From Laetiporus sulphureus 93-53 (Eukaryota > Basidiomycota > Agaricomycetes > Polyporales > Laetiporaceae), in assembly GCF_001632365.1 (NCBI RefSeq), contig NW_024468542.1:99035-163034 (forward strand): a stretch of DNA of 64,000 nucleotides, written 5' to 3'. The first letter of the stretch is position 1, and each line of letters begins with the position of its first letter. A program made the position numbers and the translations under genes. Below are positions 11,979 to 23,539 of the stretch, piece by piece. Below the pieces are notes generated by a model that saw only the letters and a program-made list of their open reading frames with translations, was not told the origin of the DNA and searched no databases.

Positions 11979-14745
11979 CCTTTTTCGCCGAGGCGCCACA
12001 CGAGAAAACACAGTTTCCGATAAAATGGAAGCCACCTGAAACATTATAAAGTCTCGTCTATGCTGTATGGGTATGAAAACTACCACGTTTGCGTGTACAA
12101 ACAGCCAAGATCCGAGAGTTTGGAATAGAAACGACTCGTGTGGCGCGCGCCACAACCGCATCGCGTTGAGTCTATGAGAATCACATGACCGCGAATAGCG
12201 TTGCTCTCAAAGCGCCGAAGTTTTGCGCGCTCATATTGGATGGCCTACCGCTGGCAGTGCTGCGATTCTCTTTCATACGGTCTCCTCTAGCTTTAGCTTC
12301 GCGGTATCGAATTCCTCCCGAAATCACGATATAGCTGCTGGTATTCTTCGTCTCGTTATCGCACACTGTCGACAGCCCTGCTTTTTCCAATAATGAAGGC
12401 CACATCTGAAGGCCCTACGAGACTCGAGATGTACCCTCCCCGAAACACACAGCGAACGGCTATTGTACGATGTCTGGGCTGAACACCCAACTGCGAGGTC
12501 AAGATCCAATGATGAAAATATGAAGTTCTTTTGCATAGCACAAGTTTTAATACTTTCTGGGACCTTTTTCGTGCATCTCTTTTCTCCCCGGTTCTCCTCT
12601 CCCTCGTCGGTAGAATAAAAGACCACTGACTCGCACTTGACATCAGTACACATTGCCCTGTGCCTTCAGAAGCTCGTCTAAGCCGTGCCCTTGTGCTTGA
12701 TTTTGCTCGCCCAGTATCTTCGCCGCGGCGGCGTCGAAGAAGTCATCGAACGCTCGCGTAGTTCTCGACCGGCTCACGACCTTGTTTTTTTCGCTCTGCA
12801 GCTGGACTGGGGATGCTGCTCGAGTTCCTCCCCGCCAATTCGTGATGCACTCGTGTGGACAAGTATCTCCCGTTATCCGACGCGCTGTCGTCCTGCGATC
12901 GCTTGCGAGAAGATAGGTGGAGGGGGGAGCTTGATGGTAGCCTCGAGGGATGACGGTCGCCCTTACGCATTGCCGTTGGTGTCACTTGCACGTGGCTCGT
13001 GCTCTTGTTGTGGCCAATGTCCATTGTAGCTGGTGCGTGGTCTACGCGCCTCGCTATTGCTTCCTTCATTGGGCCAAACCGAGTGAACGCAGTCGTTGCC
13101 TTCGTGACCTGGTGAGCGATCTTCGGCGCCGTCTGACTGGCCTGATGCTGGTGTGTTCCATCGCCCCTCCTGTTCAAGACTGTGGCGCTCGACCGCGAGG
13201 TCCACCGAGGTAAGGTGTCACTTATCTGATAATGTGCACATGGTGGCACTGATTGTAAGAGACAGCTCGATTAGACCTGAGCGGATGAATTTCTCACCAT
13301 TGAAATAAGAGGCCGCCTATTGTCTATATGTGTACGTGGATAGGTCATGGAAGGCCCTGATTCATTGTCCAAGGCCAAAGAGACCACATTGTATGGTCTC
13401 AAAGGCGAGAATAGGATCGATTCAGGCTCTGGCCCGAATGGATCCGCCAGCTCCTCCTCCTCGTCATCCGAATTGAGTGGCTGCAACTATACGAAGGTCA
13501 GTGTGTTCATTGCGATTCCCTGGCACGAACTCACCGACAGTGCCTCGCTCTCTTCAGTCACAGCAATCATAATCCCGTCACCGCGCACTGTTCTGCCTCC
13601 TTCAAGTTGACTCAGTTTCATCTCCACCAGAATGGGGGAGAGCAGCTCAGCCGGAGGAATGGCTTGCTGATCGCCTTGTTCACGGGTCTGCATAACGGAA
13701 GGTAAGCACACAAACTGTCACGGACTTAGCTGGTCAGGCTGACTCACAGTCTGATCATTCTTGGCCGTTCGGTTTTGTGTGTTTGCATAGGGAGCAACGT
13801 TCATGAGTGTGTTGTCGATAGTTGGTAAACCACCTGCCCACGTGTTTCGTGGTAGGCGTGTCGCAATCCCGCCGCCTTTAACGTTGCGTAGATTTGCCGG
13901 TGCAGAAAGGTTCGGGTGGCAAAGTAGTGTTGCGGCGAATATATGGGGTACTGCCTGCTGTCGAGTTTTCGGGACGATGGCGAGACAAAGACTGCATAGG
14001 TACGCGTCGTGCCGCTTTTCGTCCATCGCCGAGCAGCTGGTAATATGCGACATGAGCTCCAGATACATAGGCCATTGAGTGGAGTGTGAGGTGTGGCAGG
14101 AGAAGAGTGGCGAAGTGAGAGGAAGAGCGCGATTTGAACATGGGCGTCTAGTTCACCGCGGCTTGTTGTGCCCACAGTGCCCCCGGAATGGCCCGCCCGC
14201 GTGGACCTCTGATGACGGGTTTCTCCCGCGATGTCGCTAGCATCACGCTGTAAGCTGTGGCAGCATGTTGTTGTTCCTCTTTTATCGGACGTAATAGCTA
14301 ATTACGATTTTGTAGAATCTTGAGCCCATTTGATGAATGTCCCTCCCTATCATCATGTCTCTCTCTCCTATACGTCCTCAGAGCCACCTGTTGTCCATGC
14401 GGCCTTTTTTCTCCTCTGTGATTCATGGCTTATCTCGTTGGTGTGCTGCAGTGGCGTGCGCCACAGACATCGCCGCAGTCGAGACTTGCCTGTAAGTCCT
14501 TATCGTCTGTGGATTGTTTGTGAGTGGCTATGAGCCCTTCCCCCCTTTTTTCCATCAGAAGTTCGAGGAGAGCACCCCTCAATCGCTCGATCCCTCGTGG
14601 AATTGGAAGATTGTGTGCATTAAGTGAGATGGGGTCACAATGTGGCGCAGTCCATGTTTCCGAGTCCCATCTCTCATCACAATGCTCGTTAGCGCTGAAC
14701 ATACGGTTAGACTGCATTGGTGAGATGCAAACCGCCGCAGAGCTG
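11979..14745 (-). repeat. Tandem repeat unit B (array 1), gene-bearing
   Basis: Second unit, same orientation as A, about 2767 bp. Blocks on the minus strand: first block from about 14141, frameshifted after the PPEP stretch relative to unit E; LLSPILVEMKLSQLEGG block near 13710-13560; FGPEPESILFSPLRP block 13486-13300; C-terminal block 13249-12743. The copy has lost the intact reading frame in the first block and at the C-terminus. Array similarity fades at about 14770. Confidence 0.75.
12743..14141 (-). pseudogene. Repeat-borne hypothetical protein, unit B copy
   Basis: First block frameshifted after PPEP. Last block open for about 165 codons (to RKKQGREPVENYASVR) but shifted before the conserved TRAFDDFFEAA end. 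Confidence 0.4.
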
Positions 14746-14779
14746 CGTCTCATGCCACGTCTTTCAGCGTGCAGGCAGT

Positions 14780-16100
14780 TTGTTCGCATTTTTTTCAAGT
14801 GGTGGGACGCCTGGGACGCCCTTCGCGAGCCTTATAGATCACTTTGATCTGTATATATGTTCGCAGTATATGTGTGTTTCCCTGCGAATTAGTGTTGCAC
14901 TTAATCCCGCACGCACACACGGACGACGTGTTGCGTGGGATGGTCCCTGTTTCATTCAAAATTCCGGGGCGTAAATGTCCTGCATCTCTAATCGATGCAG
15001 CTTTTAGTCCATTCTGCGGGTTTTACAGTCACTATAGTCATCTGCGCCGCTCACCTGCCGAGTTCTGGCGCGGTTTCACAGCCTAATTGGCAGCTGTTGC
15101 TGGGGCACTACACGGTGTCTCAGTCTCTAAGAGGATGATACTGAGTGTTGTCATAAGAAACAAGGAGAAAATCATAAAAAGCTTGATTGATCGGGTTGCT
15201 GAGTGGCTCTTGAGCACTCCGCGACGCCACCCAAGAAATGCAAAGTTTATGCCGCATTAGCTATGGAATAACAAAAATGCACGGCTCTTTATATCAATTC
15301 TTTCGTTCCTTTATACTTTCACGAAGTTGAGCTGAGCTAACGAAGAGTTTATTGGATATGATGCCATGCCACAACCGCGTCGCTCGGCCACAATCATGTC
15401 GCGTTGAGTCATGTGATCGCGACTCAAAGCGTTGGTCATCCGCTTTGCCATGAAACGGACCTTCGTACGTAGACACAGGAAGAGATATCTCGAACCATTG
15501 GTGAAAGAAGGATATCGGAAGCCTGCGCAAGAGCACAGCGGACTTCGATAGCCATAACCGGTCAAAAGTACGTCGTCAAACAGATGACGCATCGGCATGA
15601 ACACTCGAGCTCATCCAAAGCCTGAGCATCGCAGATTGAGAAGTAAAGTATATCAATGCTGTTCCTTGCGTGTCAGCATGCGGTCCGCTACAATGCCCAT
15701 CGATATAATTGTATGACCGTGATTACCTTGCAGCATCTACCGTTGCACTTGCGAAAATGCATGTAGTCTTCATGTCTTACATTGAGCGTATTGAAACATT
15801 GCACGATACATCACCGGGTATACAGTCATTAAAATCATACTGCGGCCCTTTAAATGCAGGACAGGTCATTAAGTGAAAGTGAAAAATCCGCCACATCAAG
15901 CTTAAAATGCTATCTCTCCAGCCTGCGCATCGTCAGGGAACTGTATTCATGTCAGCAAGATGTCAGTGACATGACAAAGAAAACTCGACAGCAACAAACC
16001 TATCGAAGAAACGTTCGGCGTCCACCACGTCTGCACCGGCGTACAAGGAGTATAATACACAGGCAACAACACCACTGGCATCCAGTGTGTGACCGAAGCT
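14780..16100. other. Intergenic region, no supported gene
   Basis: Nothing recognisable. A short stretch at about 15360-15440 (CCACAACCGCGTCGC, TTGAGTCATGTGATCGCG) resembles part of the array-1 unit and may be a decayed fragment. Confidence 0.4.
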
Positions 16101-16112
16101 TGCGAAGGTGAC

Positions 16113-16628
16113 CTAGCCTTTTGTGTTGTTGAGGCCAATTGAGGCGGACGCGAGGGAGGTATCGTTACTTGACTGCGTGCAGGATGTACCGACGCCATAA
16201 TGTTGGTGTGACTCACTTTGCAGAACGTTCGCTGCAAACATTAGCGCATTCGCTGTGTTAGCCTAGTCAGAGTGCCACGAATAAACTCACCAATGCGAAG
16301 TCCCACAGTCTCTCTGATGTTTCCAGATACCACGAACCTCCCGCGTAGCTAGCGTCCGCGACCCTACGCCACAATGAAAGGTCAGGAGATGAACATTCGA
16401 TGATGCTTAGACGTACTGTCGATGAATGGCGTCACATTCTAACTTATCGTGGTCGATCAACTCGTCCCGCAAGAGAGCTATGATATTCAAGGCTTCGGAA
16501 TGAAGAAGCCGCGCTCTTCGATACTTCTTCTCTTGCGATTTGAATGGGCTGCTCGAGTGAAAGGATCCATCACTGTCGACTCTGATTATGATGTCGTGAA
16601 TTGTGCTGGCAACGAGGGGCGAAGGCAT
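16113..16628 (-). CDS. Hypothetical protein, three exons
   Basis: Not recognised. Exons 16628-16417, 16363-16291 and 16262-16113 join in frame (phases 2 and 0) with GT-AG introns of 53 and 28 bp; the second is short for an intron. The product would be 144 aa: a polar N-terminal half rich in K, R and E (LHSEALNIIALLRDEL), then YAGGSWYLETSERLWDFAL. There is no signal peptide or membrane span. It lies 1.2 kb from the first UstYa gene and could belong to the same cluster, but nothing in it says so. The very short second intron lowers confidence. Confidence 0.3.
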
Positions 16629-16679
16629 GATAGCCAGATGAGAAGGGAGGTGGAAGGAGTTGTCAGAAACTTCGCTCTA

Positions 16680-17810
16680 TAAGCAAGCCCCCAGCAGCCG
16701 CAACACTGACATTTTCGTCGTTGTGGACAGAAAAGGCAAGGGCGGGTCGTGCATCGCCTCAGATCTCAGGCACAGCAATTGCACCCAAAACGCGTTTCCA
16801 GGAGAGAGAGCGCGACGTCAATGCATTCGCTGTACGCTAGCTTGTAGAACGAACGTCCAGAAGCACCAAAGTGGAAGCTAGATGTTGTCAAACACAGTTT
16901 CACCGGTTCAGGTCGAAAAAGACCGTTAAGCAAGTCAGAATTATGGAGAGATATCGAGGACGTCAAGGCGCACAGCACAGCGAATGTTAATCAAAGACAG
17001 TGCAAGGTCTAACACGCGCAAGCAGTACCGGTTCGATGAGTCTAAGAACAGTGAGAAGGCTGTAGAGTTGAAACAGAGTTTCCAGCTGAGACTTGTGGTC
17101 GTTGCTTCGCTCAGAGCTAGTCAGGACTCAGGACTCAGTAGACGGAGATAGCCCCTTCAGACCTGCGCATAGTAACGTGATGACAATCCGCAGATGCCCG
17201 GATCATGCTTGAACGTACAAATTTTCCCAGATTATCCGAAAGTGTCAGGGAGATACTTTGTAGTGGCTGTGCTGACAGCGAGATGCTTGCACTTGTGACA
17301 GGTTCTAATGCGCACACTTTTGGAAACCTACAGCACAAGGCCGGTGAAGAAACCATAAAATCCGTGCATCACGGATACAATGGGCCTAAGGAGGTTGCGA
17401 CTCACTCGAAGCTTGTATTCGTGACAGATGGCGAAGGTCGGACAGATCAGCATAGTAACAACTTCAAGGTTCGTAAACATCAATATTAGCCACTATCCAA
17501 CGCCACCGACGCGTCAGTCACATGGTGGAGCGCGTCGCGTCTGACGCGACTGGTCACTGGAGAGCACGAACCACGGCTTATCAACGTCTTAAACCTATTA
17601 GTACTAAGCTTGAGGCACTTCTACTATAATTTTTGAAACGCAAGAGCGCATGGTGCGAGTTCCTCATTTCAGTCATGACAGCCATCGCGTTTGTATTGAC
17701 GATTTGCTTCCATCCAAGATAACACAAGGTTCAATTGATAGTATCTGACCTTTGAGTGCATTCTGTCTTTTCATGATCTACGTGAGCCTGATTAAATTGA
17801 TAGGATGACT
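16680..17810. other. Intergenic region, no supported gene
   Basis: I see no conserved domain or repeat. It includes the 3' region downstream of the UstYa gene at 17816. Confidence 0.4.
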
Positions 17811-17815
17811 AGAAA

Positions 17816-18529
17816 CTATGTAACATGCACTTCTGACAAACCGTGCTCATTGCGAAATTCCTCCCACTCAAGCCAGTTCTGCTCCACCGCCCGATAGACC
17901 GGTTTCCAACCCAGGCATGTATGGAACCCGCCCGTCCTTTCAGTTGTCCAATTCCGCGCTACGAAGTCCCCCCGCTCGAGAGTCACATCCGCCGAGCACA
18001 GCGTCCATTGCCTCAGGTAGTTGAAGCAGTGATGAATGTGCCCCTGATGTACAGGAGGCAAGCTGTTCCAACCGTCCTCGAGTGCAGAGCGTATGCTGCG
18101 CAGACAATGGAGCTGGTGGCACATGGGTACTGCGAACATGCGCTTTTCTGGCCCGAGCCGGACGTGATTGTCGCCTACGAGTGGCGCCGTCCATAGCCAC
18201 TCCTCGTACGCCTCTGGGGCCGTCAAGGAATAGTGCACGCTGTCCTCAACGAGGAGTTTGGTTGGTCCTGCGTCGACCGGGAACAACTCTGGATAGTCAC
18301 TGCCGATCCATGCTTCAAGGCTGTTAGTTGTATCGAAGGCTCACTACAAACGGTACTCACAGTGAGCCTCCATCGGCTCTGCATGCGTCCATCTCGGTGT
18401 CCTACGCAGACGCTTGGCGGCCCTCATCGTGTCCACAACATCCTTCAACGTGCTGTTGCAGATGGCAGACGCGACAATCAGGAGGCAGAGTACGCAAGAC
18501 AAAGTCCACGGGCTTGTCTGACCCGACAT
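17816..18529 (-). CDS. UstYa-family (DUF3328) oxidase, intact motifs
   Basis: UstYa-family proteins are small single-pass membrane oxidases. In fungal dikaritin RiPP pathways they cyclise or otherwise oxidise core peptides. The model has two exons, 18529-18357 and 18320-17816, phase 2, giving 225 aa. A hydrophobic anchor (WTLSCVLCLLIVASAIC) lies near the N-terminus. The lumenal domain carries WIGSDYPE, then CHQLHCLRSIR and GHIHHCFNYLRQ. These are the two HxxHC motifs that define the family, both complete. LCSADVTLE and a Trp-rich C-terminus (GWKPVYRAVEQNWLEW) also match. A start 14 codons upstream (18571) is possible. The gene is divergent from the acetyltransferase at 18803 and shares its upstream region. 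Oxidase of the nearby repeat precursor is an inference from position. Confidence 0.85.
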
Positions 18530-18802
18530 GATGGGGGAAGAAAGAAAGATGCGCAAGTCGGCGGGTTCCAAGAAGGTCAGTAGTCATGTCATATAAAATG
18601 GATGTGGTTATTCCTATCAGAGCGCCCTTCTTTGATGGAGCGGCTCTGCAGAACACGATGCGCCACATGGATTGCAGACTTCTGATCTTGATGCCGCGTG
18701 CACAGCTTGTCCCGGCAGCGAAGGCCGCCTTACTAATGAGCACATATAACGGATGCGTATTATTTGGCTCATCGCCTCACTCGATCCTAGTCAAACGGTA
18801 CC

Positions 18803-19854
18803 ATGTCATCGCTGACAATTACGCGCGTCGAACAACCCTCGCGTGAGCTCTGCTCTTCGTTCTGGCGATGCAGGCCAGACTGACTGTCCTCAGCAAAACT
18901 CATCGATGACTCCGTTAATCTATTCGTCGCCCTCATGAAGTCTGGTAAGGCAAGTATTCGTCTGAATGACAACGTGACTGAGGTCTGCCAGATCCCGCAA
19001 TCGAGAGTCTCTGCGGGGGAGACGTCAGCCTGGCGGGTCCGATGGCCAGAGCGATGCTCAATGCAGGCGTACTCGCGGGGGAGTACTATGCAGCGCTCGA
19101 CGAGAACGGCGAGCTGGCGGGTTTCACGCTCTGGATGCCACCCGGCCAGGAGATGTTCAGCACGTAAGTACTATTTTCCCGAGCGCTTCGGAAGCCAAAC
19201 ACCTTGTGCACAGGCAGGAACAACGCGACCTTGGCTTGACGGACTTCATGGCAAGGCTGCCGCCGGAAGGCAAAGAGTATTACAAGGACACCGTGCGTAC
19301 AGCCTTCTCAAATACGTCGGTTCTACATAGGGCTGCTGACCACGACCTCTGCAGTACCTGGCGGAGTTCCCAGGCTTTGTGAGCAGCTGTATCGGGCCAA
19401 CGGTGAGCATGGCTGTGTCCTTCATGCTAGGGTCGACTGTTCGGCGCTCATCTCTTGATGTCCAGGGTAAGGTGGATTCGTGGTGGCTTCATATGGCGAT
19501 GGTCCGGCAAGAAAGACAACAGCAAGGGATCGCGCGGTCACTTATTGGGCTTGTTCGGGACAAGGTGCTGCATTGTTCCGATCTTCCTGCATTAGGGTCC
19601 GTCTGCTGACGAATAGCTATTGTAACAGGCCAAGGAGAAAGGCGAGACGCTCGCGTGTAGCACAACGACACTGACGAATGCGAGTGCCGTAATTGTGGCC
19701 TTCTGGCATCCCACAATTTCTCATGCAATGCTGTTTTCAGGCATTGGTGTACAAGGCTCTCGGGTTCGATCTGAAGGGCGAGCGGAACATGCCTTCACCG
19801 TGGGGAGATTGGCCGCTCTACGTCTTTGCCCTAGATACGAAGTCTTCTGATTGA
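18803..19854 (+). CDS. GNAT-family N-acetyltransferase
   Basis: Eight exons: 18803-18842, 18894-18944, 18983-19163, 19214-19292, 19355-19402, 19466-19564, 19629-19688 and 19741-19854, giving 223 aa in one frame. The N-terminal half contains AGEYYAALDENGELAGFTLW, a typical beta-strand pair of the fold. The acetyl-CoA binding motif A is HMAMVRQERQQQGIARSL (Q/R-x-x-G-x-A), followed by motif B around ALVYKALGF. No signal peptide is present, so a cytosolic enzyme is expected. The exon 7 donor is either GTAATT, as used here, or a GC donor 9 bp earlier; both keep the frame. It is divergent from the UstYa gene at 17816-18529. Substrate is unknown; a tailoring or self-protection role in the cluster is inference. 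Confidence 0.8.
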
Positions 19855-19879
19855 TGAAACTTTGCCCGAAGCTTCTGTA

Positions 19880-20400
19880 TGTATATTATTCTGGCTCGGG
19901 GCGCCTGGAGCAGGTTTCGAGGCTCGAGAGATAGTCGGAGATAGCTCGAGTGAGCTGAGTATGAGGACTGGGCTGTGTTGTTAGACAGCGTGATTGGGAA
20001 TGATGCGCGAGCTCGCCGATGCAAGTAGTCTGCGTGATGGGCGCAGAAAGGGCAAATTCAAAGGTGGAAATGGAAACGCCACAAGGTCGCAGCGCCGGCG
20101 CTTGTAATCGACCTTGTCTGATGGCGATGTCCACCATCCAGACAACTGCACAACTTGAAGGAAATCAAACTTCTGATTTTCGACTCTGAATATCAACGAT
20201 TCCTTACGAATGGAGCATGGGCATCTTGCTTGAAATTCGATAGTTCATACTGCTATCAACATCATGGTTCTTCCTCGCATCGCTTTCCTGCCATCTTCCT
20301 CCGCACCGCCTCCGACCACAAGGTTCCTCAACCCTGTCGAGGACTTCTTCTTCTTCCAGGCTGTAGCTACCGTGTGCAAATTGCGCAGGGTTCAAGGACA
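19880..20400. other. Intergenic region between acetyltransferase and membrane protein
   Basis: No gene seen. It should contain the promoter of the plus-strand gene at 20403. Confidence 0.4.
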
Positions 20401-20402
20401 TT

Positions 20403-21408
20403 ATGCACGACCGTAGTGAGGAAGTGATCGCACTGTTGGACGCAGGGTCTCGAGAGGAGGACGACACGCCGGAGAAAGGTGGGCGACAGTTCGCTATGGA
20501 TAGCTCGTCGTCGTCGAGGCTGACAACGTTCGCCAGCATCCCATGCACGGAGCCAGTCGCAAACCATTATCTCCTCTCTACTTCATGGGACAACTGGCAT
20601 CCTCGTGCTCTTCATTGTTCTCGACCTGATCGCCTTTCTGTATGTGTTCCGCTCCGTCCTAGCTTTGTCCGGGCCTTCCACGGATGAATTCGAGTTTCGA
20701 AATCCGTACATTGGGTTGGACGAGCTGTATGCATCGGGACGAGTGAATGCGTCGCGGTACGATCCCATCGTCAACGTGCCTCGCGTAGCGGCACAGGTCA
20801 GCAGCACCGAGCCTAACAAGGTCGGCGTCGAGGACGAGCATCGGTACCTGAGCAATTTCGGTACCATGACTCCATTGGATCGCCATCTCCAGGTCTCAAG
20901 CACGGTACGTACACCAGCTCGGTTCTGTCTGGCTAAGCTTACACGTCCTCGCCGTCCTCGCAGATACACACCATTCTTCAGTTCCGAACGATGGACTATG
21001 GCATGGAAAGCTGTGCGTTGGCTCTTCGTCTTCCCTCTCCAGAGGACAGCGAGTCCCTCCAGCTCGCGGAAGGCGCTAGAGACGTGCATCTCGACGTCTG
21101 CGCGCTCGATGTCTCACGTCAGCTCAAACCGCGCTCACTGTCATGGGCGACCCGCCCGCGCTGTCAAACACACGTGGGCACTCTCGTTGCCGGACCGGGC
21201 GAGGAGGTGCGGTTCCCCGAATTTCCGTGCAGCTGGGGATCCCTCCACACGTATGAGATTTCCTGCAGCGCAGACTCTCCCGATTGTCTAGTGGACGTGT
21301 GGGCAACCAGGAACGGGACTTGGGGTGAGTTATTGATTCGTTTGTCTGCACTTAGGAGACCCTGATCTTGTTCCAGGAATATTCATGTATCAGTACCAGA
21401 CCGTCTAA
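20403..21408 (+). CDS. Single-pass membrane protein, unknown function
   Basis: Exons 20403-20478, 20537-20904, 20964-21324 and 21377-21408 give 278 aa. A short acidic cytosolic N-terminus (SEEVIALLDAGSREEDD) is followed by one strong membrane span (GILVLFIVLDLIAFLYVF). The outer domain contains NPYIGLDELY, NVPRVAAQVSSTEP, DYGMESCALALRLP, LDVCALDVS, PEFPCSWGSLHTYEISC, and ends TWGIFMYQYQTV. Several paired Cys suggest disulfides in the secretory pathway. I recall similar architecture in many Agaricomycete hypothetical proteins but cannot name a characterised member. Its topology (short tail in, domain out) is the same as the UstYa proteins on both sides, so both would act in the same compartment. 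Confidence 0.75.
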
Positions 21409-21419
21409 CAGACTCCGCT

Positions 21420-22890
21420 CACCAGGAGAGAGTCTGCGTTGTCAACTAGAGTTCATTGATGTTACTATTCATTTTGCCAATTCCGTGATGACAAAGCAGC
21501 GAACTGGTCGGATTGTACATTGTAAGAGATCAGCTGCGCTACGGAAGAATCACGACCTCGTAGTGCCAAAGTGAGTGATTTATATTGGACTAGTCAAGAT
21601 CTCCCCTCGGAACTGAATTTCCTCTCAATCTATCAAGGAAGCAGTGTTCGCAGGAGGCCCCGGCGCAGTCTTGCGCGCTCAGGGCTCGATTTCGGAGTGC
21701 CCTCCGACAGCCTTCTTCCGGGCGGTCCATTGCTCTGCCCCATTCAGTCATTTGACTAATTCCCTAGTCAATCAAGACTCATTGGATCCATCTGGCGTGC
21801 TGACCTGACAAGTCATAATTCGAAATTAACGGAAGGTGCAACTGTCTGTTCCCAATGGTTACGCAAAGGATATCGCTACTTGCATAAAGCTTGCAGACAT
21901 CGTGAGTACTCCGTTCATGCTCTTATAATTCGAACGTGATGCTGAATGATGTCGCAAGTGCACAATCACCCATGCTAATCATATCGTGTTGCCTCGATTC
22001 ACCTGGTATCAGGTCTAGTGCAAAAAAAGTAGGTGACATATGGCTCGCATCCTATTGAGAGAATGGTGCCATCAGCTTCGAATTTTCGGGCCGCCTTCGA
22101 GACTGAATCAGTACCGAGCGCTGGGAAGACGGGTGATCGTCGGTTCGCATCAGTCAGTGGGATTTGATGTTCGTGTGTGTGTCATGCTCCACTTAGGTAC
22201 TGTTCTGACAGCATAGCCATAGGAGATGTGTTCGCACCGGTGTGTACATCGTTGGCTAGAACACAGCCTCTACTGAATTTGCATTTCTCTCGCGGTCCGG
22301 CGACTTTGGATGCGCCCTGGGTGTCGGTGAAGTTCTGAAACAAAGAAGAAATGAACGGAAGATCTTTCGATGGTGATTGTATTTTTGACCTTCCGCTTAG
22401 GTTGGTGATCAACGAATCAAGATGTGGATTTTCCTCCTCGCTTCGATGTTCTACTCCCGATGTCCCGTTTTCTGAATTCAGACAAACAAAGAGCGATGTA
22501 TACCACACTCTCAGAGGCACAGAACAGTGGTTTCTACCCATTACTATCAATGGGGTCACAGTACAAACATATTACGGAAATGATACATTCACAAGTGGGA
22601 CCGGGGGTGACATCTTATCAAGACACAGGTACACGGCTAGAACCCAACAGTCAAACCGAAACATGCCCGCAAATACAATCCGAAGCGTCCGGACTTCTCT
22701 CAACGACAACTTTGAATTCGGGGGGTGCTCAACGGCAGTAGCAACACAAACATGATGATGATTCTGGAACCTCCACTAATGGGTTCCCTCTTCGGGCATA
22801 TGCGCATGTAACGCGGACATACGCACGTCCGTCTGGGATAATGATGAGTGATATTCAATTTCTATTGCTCGTTCTCGACGAACCTATGAT
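21420..22890. other. Intergenic region, no supported gene
   Basis: Open frames at 22351-22755 (+) show no family features, start context or splice partners. This stretch separates the membrane protein from the 3' end of the repeat precursor. Confidence 0.4.
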
Positions 22891-22905
22891 CAATGGGTCC
22901 AACAA

Positions 22906-23471
22906 CTAAGCAGGAGACAGGAATACTGCATCAGTAGGCGATACTGGATGTGCTGCGGGAGGATGATGAGCCGTACACCCCCTGATTTTAGAGGCGTGCA
23001 CTTGCCTTCGTCACGCCGCTCGCGGGGACGCAGGAAGACAGCATCTACAGGCGACGTCTCTTCTGCGAGAAAAAATGAGCCAAATATTGATTACGACGGT
23101 ATTTCGGACTTGCCTGCGGCACGTCTCTCTGCGGGGCGTAAGAAGATGGCGTCCGTGGGCGATGCCCTTCTCTCGACTGAGAGGGATAAGGGGTTGAGGA
23201 CCAGACTCTGACGACGATCTCGCAAAACCGACTCACCAGTGGCGGGTGCTAGGAATACTGCATCGATAGGCGATACTCCTCGAGCAACTATCACAAGGGA
23301 CATGCCGGTGAGCAGCGTTGAATGATTACTGCCTTCTGACGTACCTTGTGCACGCCTGGCGGGACGAAGGAAAATTGCATCCGTAGGAGCGGCAGCTCGC
23401 TCCTCTACAGGAATTGCATAGACAGCAGAAAGAGCACAGGCGACAGCGAAGAGAGCGGTAAATACTTTCAT
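22906..23471 (-). CDS. Secreted five-repeat peptide precursor (RiPP-like)
   Basis: Five exons, 23471-23345, 23287-23237, 23176-23114, 23062-23006 and 22952-22906, encode 114 aa. Exon 1 has a signal peptide (MKVFTALFAVACALSAVYA). Every exon then carries one copy of a core: APTDAIFLRP, SPIDAVFLAP, SPTDAIFLRP, SPVDAVFLRP, SPTDAVFLSP. P-x-D-A-(I/V)-F-L-x-P is invariant. An RR pair lies between each successive copy, suiting Kex2-type cleavage. All four introns are phase 1, so each internal exon (51, 63, 57 bp) is a symmetric module; introns 3 and 4 use GC donors (GCAAGT). The gene lies between two UstYa-family genes. This is the build of a dikaritin RiPP precursor, although the cores have no Tyr. 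An unmodified secreted Kex2 peptide is the alternative. I know no described family with this core. Confidence 0.85.
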
Positions 23472-23520
23472 TTTGACCGAAGGGGGGGGGACGTTGTGCT
23501 CACTCGTCCTACCGCTTAGG

Positions 23521-23530
23521 TCTATATACC
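23521..23530 (-). promoter_or_regulatory. TATA box of the repeat precursor
   Basis: GGTATATAGA on the minus strand, 50 bp upstream of the precursor start codon at 23471. Confidence 0.5.
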
Positions 23531-23539
23531 CTCACGCAG

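Noticed and set aside
22351..22755. 134-codon open frame downstream of the precursor
   Set aside because: No domain, signal peptide or homologous copy; overlapped by an equally long frame in another phase.
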